From Desulfobacterales bacterium (GTDB taxonomy: Bacteria; Desulfobacterota; Desulfobulbia; Desulfobulbales; BM004), in NCBI GenBank assembly GCA_012974315.1, contig JAAXQI010000199.1, positions 1 to 10,773 on the forward strand: DNA of 10,773 nucleotides, read 5' to 3'. Position 1 is the stretch's first letter, and every line of letters begins with the position of its first letter. Shown here in pieces: positions 5,761-10,773 of the stretch. Below the pieces are notes generated by a model that saw only the letters and a program-made list of their open reading frames with translations, was not told the DNA's origin and did not search any database. The position numbers and the translations under genes are program-made.

Positions 5761-6252
5761 CTCTACTTTTTCTATAAACTTCGGATAGAACTCAGGGTAA
5801 AGATCCTTCACGCAGTCATTACAAATACCATGGGTAAAATTGGCCTCCGAGTGATCCCTGACATATTCCTCTATCTGCTGCCAGTAACCTTGATCATCCC
5901 GTATCTTCTTGCAGGATGCACATATAGGCAGCAAGCCGCTTAAGGTCTTGACTTCGGCCAGGGCTTTTTGCAGACTTTCAATCAGTTTCTCTTTTTCTTT
6001 ATCCGCCTGTTTGATCTTACCGTAATAATAACAGATCACTCCGCTGAACAGAACAAACGACAGACTCCAAGGCAGCATGGCAGGATTAAAGGACATCTTC
6101 ACCTGGGCAATAATGCTTTGCAAGTCAAAAGGCTTACCGGCAACATTGTCTGTATTCATGAAGTAGGAAAGCAGCATCACCAGAGGATGCAAAACCAGAA
6201 AGCCTGTCAAGGCTCCGGTCAGACAAAATTTATCCAGATATTTACGATTCAT
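5740..6252 (-). CDS. Two-helix membrane protein with C-terminal four-Cys motif
   Basis: The 170-residue product has two membrane helices (about 12-32 and 60-79), a charged helical stretch likely to form a coiled coil (about 80-105), and a Cys-rich tail: LLPICASCKKIRDDQGYW (108-124) and HGICNDC (141-147). The four cysteines C111, C114, C144 and C147 form two CxxC pairs that could bind zinc. The same tail (LPICASCKKIRDD...YW...HGICP.C) is, to my knowledge, frequent at the C-terminus of sensor kinases and response regulators in Desulfobacterota and related bacteria. Here the tail follows a bare membrane anchor with no kinase, PAS or receiver domain. That suggests a signalling accessory or a remnant of a larger sensor, but its function is unknown. 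The ATG at 6252 has AGGAAG a few bases upstream. It is separated from the upstream ZraP-like gene by a hairpin, so probably has its own transcription unit. Confidence 0.8.
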   Translation of the reverse strand: MNRKYLDKFCLTGALTGFLVLHPLVMLLSYFMNTDNVAGKPFDLQSIIAQVKMSFNPAMLPWSLSFVLFSGVICYYYGKIKQADKEKEKLIESLQKALAEVKTLSGLLPICASCKKIRDDQGYWQQIEEYVRDHSEANFTHGICNDCVKDLYPEFYPKFIEKVEKNNGKG

Positions 6253-6267
6253 TGCTTCCTGTTTTTT

Positions 6268-6309
6268 TAGAATAAAGAGCGCCTTCGTACAATGACAAAG
6301 GCGCTCTTT
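6268..6309 (-). terminator. Perfect 12-bp inverted repeat after the ZraP-like gene
   Basis: AAAGAGCGCCTT (6274-6285) pairs perfectly with AAGGCGCTCTTT (6298-6309), with a 12-base loop. On the minus strand the stem ends in CTCTTTATTCT, a short T-rich tail. It lies between the ZraP-like gene and the next minus-strand gene and probably terminates the former. The tail is weak, so partial read-through is possible. Confidence 0.75.
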
Positions 6310-6355
6310 GGGGTGGCATGAGAAAGGAGGGGTCTTTCTGTACCGTTGTTTATTA

Positions 6356-6784
6356 TTACCAGCCCATCATGTGACCGCCACGGCCTCCGCCGTAACCTCT
6401 CATCATGTTCGGGCCATGTTCATATGAGTAGCGATTCCTGACGCCGGCTTCTTCAGCTTTTGCCTCAAGTTCAGTTTCAATGTCGTATAGTTCGCCGGTC
6501 AACTTTGCCACCTTTTTCTCGTCTGGATTATCGTTGCGAAGAAGAGCGTTCAACTCGCTTCTCTTGACCACAATTGCTTTACGGCTTGCACTTGAATCAT
6601 CTCTGAATTTCTCGATGCCCGCAAGATCCTGGTCAGTAGTGGCACGATCTTCCGAATTGTATGAACCGCAATAATCGTTGCCGTAATCAGAGTTGTAGCC
6701 CCTTCCACCATGGGCAGAGACTGCCTGAATTCCTGCGAAACTAATTGCACCTATGAGTGCTGCTACTGTTAATACCTTTTTCAT
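6356..6784 (-). CDS. Periplasmic ZraP/Spy-like metal-stress protein
   Basis: This 142-residue protein starts with a classical signal peptide (MKK, hydrophobic 4-19, cleavage expected after AVSA at 24), giving a periplasmic product that opens with HGGRGY. The middle (about 50-113) is a charged helical hairpin with the pattern typical of the CpxP/Spy/ZraP group, including SELNALLRNDNPDEKKVAKL and ELYDIETELEAKA. The tail is rich in Gly, His and Met (GPNMMRGYGGGRGGHMMGW), which could bind zinc or copper. In E. coli ZraP is a zinc-binding chaperone that also dampens its ZraSR sensor system. ZraSR genes are not in this window. A single Cys (C39) lies in the Gly/Tyr-rich linker. The ATG at 6784 has AGGAG about eight bases upstream. 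A sigma-54-like promoter lies about 90 bases upstream, as for E. coli zraP. Confidence 0.85.
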   Translation of the reverse strand: MKKVLTVAALIGAISFAGIQAVSAHGGRGYNSDYGNDYCGSYNSEDRATTDQDLAGIEKFRDDSSASRKAIVVKRSELNALLRNDNPDEKKVAKLTGELYDIETELEAKAEEAGVRNRYSYEHGPNMMRGYGGGRGGHMMGW

Positions 6785-6872
6785 TTTTTAGTACTCCTAT
6801 TAATTTGTTACTGCTTTTTCGTCTTTATTTATCTTTGTCCAAATTGGCGGCCAGCCTTTTTGCCAGGTATAT

Positions 6873-6888
6873 ATCAAGTTCCGTGCCA
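6873..6888 (-). promoter_or_regulatory. Sigma-54-like promoter of the ZraP-like gene
   Basis: On the minus strand the sequence reads TGGCACGGAACTTGAT. This matches the sigma-54 form TGGCACR-N4-TTGCW at the whole -24 element and at TTG of the -12 element, with correct spacing; the usual GC at -12 is GA. Transcription would begin about 12 bases downstream, near 6861, giving a leader of about 75 bases. E. coli zraP is known to be sigma-54 dependent, which supports the call. The rest of 6785-7067 holds no gene that I can support. Confidence 0.55.
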
Positions 6889-7067
6889 AAATTTATTTTT
6901 GACCAGATAAAAAAAATTACCCTGCAATATCAGCAGATTGAGAACAAGTCGGACTGGCAAGGGAGGCAGGTTGGGGGCTGTTGGTGAATGTATAGTTCCT
7001 ACTCGATTGAAAGACAAAATGAAGAATATTCTTTAACTGGGGGCATCCTTATTGCTGACGCATGCAT

Positions 7068-7421
7068 TTACTTCTTTTGCTTGGATCCAGGCTCTTTTCT
7101 CAGACCGTCAATCATATGTCTGATGGCTAAAAAGGGATGGTGCCATATCATGCGGGGCCCGGCATAGCGCATTATATCACGGATTTTCTCTCTCATCTTC
7201 GGCTTATAACAATGGATAGGGCAGTTGCCGCAGGTTGTCTTGTTTTCCTGAAAAGGACAATTCTCAAGCCGCAATCGTGCGTATTCAACAAGTTCGTGGC
7301 ATTCGTCACAGAGTTTCCCTTTTGTCAGGTGATAATCCCTGCAGTAGATACCTATCATGTATTCTACGGTCTTCTGCTCTCTTTTCATGCGGGGATGCAT
7401 ACGGGAAGGGACTTTCTCCAT
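7068..7421 (-). CDS. ygbA: YgbA family protein (nitrous oxide-stimulated promoter family)
   Basis: This 117-residue protein closely follows the YgbA pattern: YMIGIYCRDYH (21-31), LCDECHELVEYARLRLENCP (37-56), FQENKTTCGNCPIHCYKP (57-74), MRYAGPRMIWHHP (84-96) and the final LAIRHMIDGLR. Seven cysteines (27, 38, 41, 55, 64, 67, 71) suggest a metal or iron-sulfur site, though none is proven from sequence. In enteric bacteria ygbA belongs to the nitric-oxide-responsive regulon. The biochemical role is not established to my knowledge. The gene follows the CHCF exported protein by 21 bases and is the last of four minus-strand genes. No start has a clear ribosome site: ATG 7421 gives the longest product, and ATG 7388 (MKREQK) is the likely alternative. 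No good terminator is seen after it. Confidence 0.88.
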   Translation of the reverse strand: MEKVPSRMHPRMKREQKTVEYMIGIYCRDYHLTKGKLCDECHELVEYARLRLENCPFQENKTTCGNCPIHCYKPKMREKIRDIMRYAGPRMIWHHPFLAIRHMIDGLRKEPGSKQKK

Positions 7422-7442
7422 GCTTGGGTTAAGAGTGAAAAG

Positions 7443-8195
7443 TTATTCTGGTATCTCAGGATACGCAATAATCAACTTACCAGTAGCATCGGGCTCAACG
7501 CCTAAATTATGGGCAATCTCACTCCAGCTTCTCCCCTGTTTTTTGTATTGCTCAACCAATACTTCCGGATTCTGCTCCCTGGCATGGGCAAGGATAAAAA
7601 TCAGGTTCATTTCCTTTTCATTCAGGCCGGACATTCTCAGTTTATTAATTTCTTCGGGCTTAATCTTGTAGAGTTCACCTATTATTTCATCGACAATCCT
7701 GATGCCAGCCTCTTCAACAGGCATGCCGGCTTTGATGACTTCCAACAGTGGATCCTTCTTGATTGTTTCCTGCTGAGACAAACCAGAGATAATTTTTTCC
7801 CAGGTGTTATTCTCTTTGTGCAATCTGAGAAACTTCCGGATATCTACCCCGGTTATCTTTGCAATTTCCAAGCCGATCAGCAAGTCATCCTGGGCTACTC
7901 CCTCATTCATTTTAATCATAACGATCTGTCTTTTGGGAATAGCAAATGATTTTGCCAGCAAACTGTTGAAGCTTGTTGCCAGGATATATTCGTCAGATGC
8001 AAACCTGTCGGCGGAGTTATAGCTTCTATCAGTAAAACAGTGACATTGTATGGCGCTTTCTGCAAACACCTGTACCGCCGAACCCAAACTGAAAAGAATA
8101 AGGATTATTAGAAAAAAGGAGGATTTTGGTTTGAGCAGATTCATTGGTTTATTGACGTTGTTCTGCTTTATTACATTACTTTTATTGTAAGCCAT
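7443..8195 (-). CDS. Exported protein with CHCF motif, function unknown
   Basis: The 250-residue product has an extended basic N-region, a hydrophobic signal segment (about 26-44), likely signal peptidase I cleavage after VFA (45), and then AIQCHCFTDRSYN with a CxC pair (C51, C53). The rest is helical and charged, with no other Cys. Two related short segments, NTWEKIISGL (130-139) and RSWSEIAHNLGV (222-233), suggest a repeated helical unit that may have been duplicated. I recall similar CHCF..R proteins as hypothetical proteins in Geobacter-like bacteria, but know of no function. The ATG at 8195 overlaps the stop of the M23-like gene in TGATG, a sign of translational coupling. GTG 8198 and an internal ATG at 8141 (MNLLKPK) are alternatives; the latter would give a more usual signal-peptide length. 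Confidence 0.7.
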   Translation of the reverse strand: MAYNKSNVIKQNNVNKPMNLLKPKSSFFLIILILFSLGSAVQVFAESAIQCHCFTDRSYNSADRFASDEYILATSFNSLLAKSFAIPKRQIVMIKMNEGVAQDDLLIGLEIAKITGVDIRKFLRLHKENNTWEKIISGLSQQETIKKDPLLEVIKAGMPVEEAGIRIVDEIIGELYKIKPEEINKLRMSGLNEKEMNLIFILAHAREQNPEVLVEQYKKQGRSWSEIAHNLGVEPDATGKLIIAYPEIPE

Positions 8196-8752
8196 CACTC
8201 AAGAAAATCAAGCGGATTGCACGATATTACACCATTCGCCAGATGCATGGTCTGCCAGTCCAGGTTGGCAATTGCAGACTCTTCAGCCCAGATAACAGAG
8301 AGATGAAGATGGGGGAGAATGCTCTTATTCTCAACGGCACAGATCATGGCAATTGCTTCACCTGCCTTGACCAGGGTACCTGTTTGTATGGTTTTAAAAG
8401 CGGAGGTGTGGGCGTAAATTGAATAAAGACGCCTGCCCCTCTCCAGAAAATCATGAGCCACCAGAATGGAGGAACCCAGAAGGTCTTTAAAGATACTTAC
8501 AACCGTGCCTGCATACATGGCAGGCACAATACTTTTTGCAACAAGGTTTACCAGTTTGCCGTTCCTGTCTTCAAAGCAACAGAAATCAAGACCTTCATGA
8601 GGTGTCACCCTGCTACATTCCCCATCCCACCACTTGTCAAACGTCTCAAATTCCATGCCCGATTTAAAGACCCAATGTGCAAAGCCCGACCGCTCCAGCC
8701 CGTTAAGCATAACAAACGATCTGGTAAAAGATGATTTAGGGATTTTGGACAT
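8195..8752 (-). CDS. M23 (lysostaphin-type) metallopeptidase homologue without signal peptide
   Basis: M23 peptidases cut peptide cross-links in peptidoglycan with one zinc held by HxxxD and HxH. Here the motifs are THE-type variants: RVTPHEGLDFCCF with H52 and D56, IYAHTS with H115, and LPHLHLSV with H148 and H150, all at expected spacing. The strand PAMYAGTVVSI and the helper segment TLVKAGEAIAMI also fit the domain. Unusually, the 185-residue protein has no signal peptide or membrane helix, and its first 50 residues (FAHWVFKSGMEF, WWDGEC) are not typical of exported M23 enzymes. It may act in the cytoplasm, use another export path, or be a non-cell-wall member. The ATG at 8752 is preferred; a TTG at 8776 is possible. 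It lies 39 bases after the primase-helicase-like gene and overlaps the next gene. Confidence 0.8.
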   Translation of the reverse strand: MSKIPKSSFTRSFVMLNGLERSGFAHWVFKSGMEFETFDKWWDGECSRVTPHEGLDFCCFEDRNGKLVNLVAKSIVPAMYAGTVVSIFKDLLGSSILVAHDFLERGRRLYSIYAHTSAFKTIQTGTLVKAGEAIAMICAVENKSILPHLHLSVIWAEESAIANLDWQTMHLANGVISCNPLDFLE

Positions 8753-8791
8753 GTAATAATGAACAAGGACTTGCAAAAAACATTTCTATTC

Positions 8792-10570
8792 CTACTCCTC
8801 AATCTCTGAGAAACCCCAATAGGGAAAATCAAGGCGGTACCTGGAAATCAAGCCGGGGCTGTTTTCACGGCTGGCTACCAGCCACAGCGCATTGACACGT
8901 TCGGTTTCTTCCTTGATATCGATGGGCTCCCACTCAGGCAGAAAAATCATGGCATTATCAGCCGTATATTCTATATCGCTTGAATCCTTAAAAAGCCCCA
9001 TATGAGGAACTCCGTCGTATCGACCGCTTTCCTGACGATTTAATTCCGAGACGATAAGAAAGCCAACCTGCAGTTCATCGCGCATGGATTCAAACTCCCT
9101 CAGCCATGCATTTATCCCGGTCCTTTTTTCAGAAAAATCCTTAAACGGCAGCTTATGAAGACTGTCAATCACCACAATGATATCATCCCTTCTTGTCTCA
9201 TGACGCAGAAAATCAATATGCCGCCGCATAATAGCAGGGGTTATCTGTCGGTCATTTACCACCCGGAAAAACTGCATCATGGTTTGCAGTTCTTCCTGGG
9301 CAATTTCAAGACGGCTTTTTTCCTCATCCGTCAGCACGGAAGACACAATTTTATCCACCGGAAGCCTGCTTAAACGGGATAATGTCCTCTGGTATATCTT
9401 CTGCGCACCGTTTTCAAAATCATAATAGAGTACAGGCATTTTCTTCCTGGCTATCTCGGTACCCAACTGGATACCAAAACAGGATTTGCCGGCCTTGGGT
9501 GCTCCGCCAATGATGTTAATACCGTATATGCCGCCAACCGCCCCATCATAGCGGGTCATGCCGGTACTCAGGGACTGATAACTTTCAGAGAGCTGGCGTT
9601 CGATCTTGTCCATTAACAGGTCATACTCGTGACCAGGGGAACGGAAAGGAGAAAACGCCCGGGAACCATTGACCATCCGGGTTACTTCAGCTTTAAAATT
9701 TTCCAGATTTTCCTCTGCAAGCTGGGCCAGGTTAAAGCCTCGTTTAAGCTGGGAGGGCCACTGCAGCAGCCTGACCTTAAAGCCAACCTGCTCAGCAAAA
9801 GCACGGGCGGCTTCAACTGATTCCGGGGAATGGTTCATCACCATGATTACCGTATTTATATGCTCGAATCGCCTGATATCAATACTTCGCAGGTCGGCTG
9901 CATTTGTCACTGCAATACCAGGAAAACCCAGTTCACGCAGACAGAGAAGGTTCTGCTCACCTTCCACCACGAACAGGGCGCCATCTTCACAATGATCAAT
10001 ATCATTGAGATTGAAAATCTGTAAACCATTGGTGGCAAATGATTGATCACCGTGCCAGAAGTGCTCGGTTTCATCTTCCGGCATAATGCAATGTGCTGTA
10101 TAGCATTTACCGTTTTGCATAAAGTATGGATAGACTATATAGCGGCCATTATAGCCGATTTTCATTTCTTTCAGTGTGTCAGTTCCCACTCCGATCCTGG
10201 CAAAGTATGCTTCAATATTGGGGGTCAGCTTGTCCTGATATTTATTTATTTCCTGATTTATATTGCCACTTGGAAACTTCAATGACTGGGCATACGGTTG
10301 ACGGTCCGGGTCATAGCCGGGGACCGTGGCAGGATCCAAACCACTGAGCCTGGCAAAATGGAGTGCAAATCCACCGGGGACACACCGGTTCTGACAGCGG
10401 AAGTATCCCGCGAAATAGCTTCTCGCACCCAGATAAACAACCAGAGTGCCAGCCTTGTCACCTTCCTTGTCTTTGCAAAATGGGCAGGGCCCCTTCAACA
10501 TGGTGCCTTCAATTATGCCCCCGGGAAGATGCTCCCGGTAAAAACTTGCTAATTTTTCATTGCGTGTCAT
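8792..10570 (-). CDS. Primase-helicase-like protein: zinc finger, altered Toprim and RecA/DnaB-type ATPase
   Basis: The 592-residue protein resembles T7 gp4/Twinkle-type primase-helicases. A zinc-binding region has C29-x2-C32 and C59-x3-C63. A primase-linked domain follows (about 110-190), with IGYNGRYIVYPYF. The Toprim-like region (198-280) keeps the first acidic motif FVVEGEQN (E203, E205), but the DxD motif is replaced by N246-H-S248 in VIMVMNHSPES. Nucleotidyl transfer is therefore doubtful. The C-terminal ATPase has Walker A GAPKAGKS (356-363), Walker B VVIDSLHKL with D469, a sensor-like FLIVSELNRQ (504-513) and a late SREN (567-570). This looks like a helicase or ATPase still able to bind and hydrolyse ATP. 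No phage structural genes lie nearby. ATG 10570 has AAGG about nine bases upstream. It is the first gene of a four-gene cluster. Alternatives are a RepA-like or RadA-like ATPase, but the domain order favours primase-helicase. Confidence 0.85.
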   Translation of the reverse strand: MTRNEKLASFYREHLPGGIIEGTMLKGPCPFCKDKEGDKAGTLVVYLGARSYFAGYFRCQNRCVPGGFALHFARLSGLDPATVPGYDPDRQPYAQSLKFPSGNINQEINKYQDKLTPNIEAYFARIGVGTDTLKEMKIGYNGRYIVYPYFMQNGKCYTAHCIMPEDETEHFWHGDQSFATNGLQIFNLNDIDHCEDGALFVVEGEQNLLCLRELGFPGIAVTNAADLRSIDIRRFEHINTVIMVMNHSPESVEAARAFAEQVGFKVRLLQWPSQLKRGFNLAQLAEENLENFKAEVTRMVNGSRAFSPFRSPGHEYDLLMDKIERQLSESYQSLSTGMTRYDGAVGGIYGINIIGGAPKAGKSCFGIQLGTEIARKKMPVLYYDFENGAQKIYQRTLSRLSRLPVDKIVSSVLTDEEKSRLEIAQEELQTMMQFFRVVNDRQITPAIMRRHIDFLRHETRRDDIIVVIDSLHKLPFKDFSEKRTGINAWLREFESMRDELQVGFLIVSELNRQESGRYDGVPHMGLFKDSSDIEYTADNAMIFLPEWEPIDIKEETERVNALWLVASRENSPGLISRYRLDFPYWGFSEIEE

Positions 10571-10621
10571 AGCTCAAACCTTGATGATCTTATAAAAAGT
10601 CTTAACAGCAAAAGCGCCTCA

Positions 10622-10640
10622 ATTATATTGACATATTATA
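10622..10640 (-). promoter_or_regulatory. Candidate promoter region of the primase-helicase operon
   Basis: Two exact TATAAT hexamers occur on the minus strand (complements of 10635-10640 and 10622-10627), 55-70 bases before the start codon at 10570. Neither has a convincing -35 box, so the call rests on the -10 matches and position. The remaining 10641-10773 shows an imperfect stem TCGGAGTC/GATTCCGA near 10669-10705 but no gene. Confidence 0.3.
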
Positions 10641-10773
10641 AACGTTATACGTGTCGTAATCGTGCTTTTCGGAGTCTCACTTCGTTCCCTATCTGCGATT
10701 CCGACAAACCTTAAAGATGCCTAAGATTGGACTGCTGCTGAAGTGGGGAAAAGTGTATTTTCTCCAATAAATC

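Noticed and set aside
7022..7033. 12-bp palindrome AAGAATATTCTT after ygbA
   Set aside because: It is A/T-rich with no loop and only a poor T-run on the minus strand, so terminator or operator function cannot be supported.
8605..8832. 75-residue minus-strand frame overlapping the ends of the primase-helicase and M23-like genes
   Set aside because: It is out of frame with both real genes, and its product has no known motif.
8792..10570. Prophage replication module
   Set aside because: No integrase, capsid, terminase, lysis or repressor gene is present in the window, and neighbours are chromosomal types.
10717..10725. ATGCCTAAG near the right edge, like the left-edge repeat unit
   Set aside because: A single eight-base match is expected by chance and no second copy adjoins it.

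Overview
The window looks like chromosomal DNA of a Gram-negative, probably anaerobic bacterium. Desulfobacterota (a Desulfobulbales- or Geobacter-like lineage) is my best guess, from the resemblance of several proteins to families I associate with that group: the zinc-ribbon-like tail on a membrane protein, the exported CHCF protein, the YgbA-like protein and the ZraP-like periplasmic protein. No rRNA, tRNA, transposase or CRISPR array was seen, and taxonomy was not tested by any search.

Layout. 1-331: no convincing gene; a 9-bp tandem repeat sits at the left edge. 332-979 (+): membrane-anchored Mrr-type nuclease-like protein. 980-1645 (+): a cold-shock protein gene (1388-1588) with a long structured leader that contains an intrinsic terminator, then a strong terminator. 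1929-2510 (+): stand-alone HD-GYP domain protein behind a promoter-like element and a 12-bp palindrome. 2597-3573 (-): a small two-helix membrane protein and a membrane-tethered peptide deformylase homologue, both A/T-rich. 3574-5271 (+): O-acetylhomoserine sulfhydrylase (metY) with a leader carrying two terminator-like hairpins, then a strong terminator. 5299-5685 (+): DUF302 protein. 5740-6784 (-): a two-helix membrane protein with a C-terminal Cys cluster, and a ZraP/Spy-like periplasmic protein with a sigma-54-like promoter. 7068-10570 (-): four closely spaced genes, probably one operon, in transcription order primase-helicase-like protein, cytosolic M23 peptidase homologue, exported CHCF protein and YgbA-family protein.

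How they fit together. Most of the window is a series of independent housekeeping or stress genes separated by intrinsic terminators. The parts most worth a second look are regulatory and enzymatic oddities: terminators lying upstream of, rather than behind, csp and metY; three proteins whose active-site motifs are altered (Mrr-like QxK to QxR, deformylase EGCLS to DDCMS, Toprim DxD to NxS); and the four-gene minus-strand cluster, whose shared function cannot be read from the sequence. No complete named defence or mobile system is visible. The primase-helicase cluster is the best candidate for something undescribed, but that is inference from proximity only.
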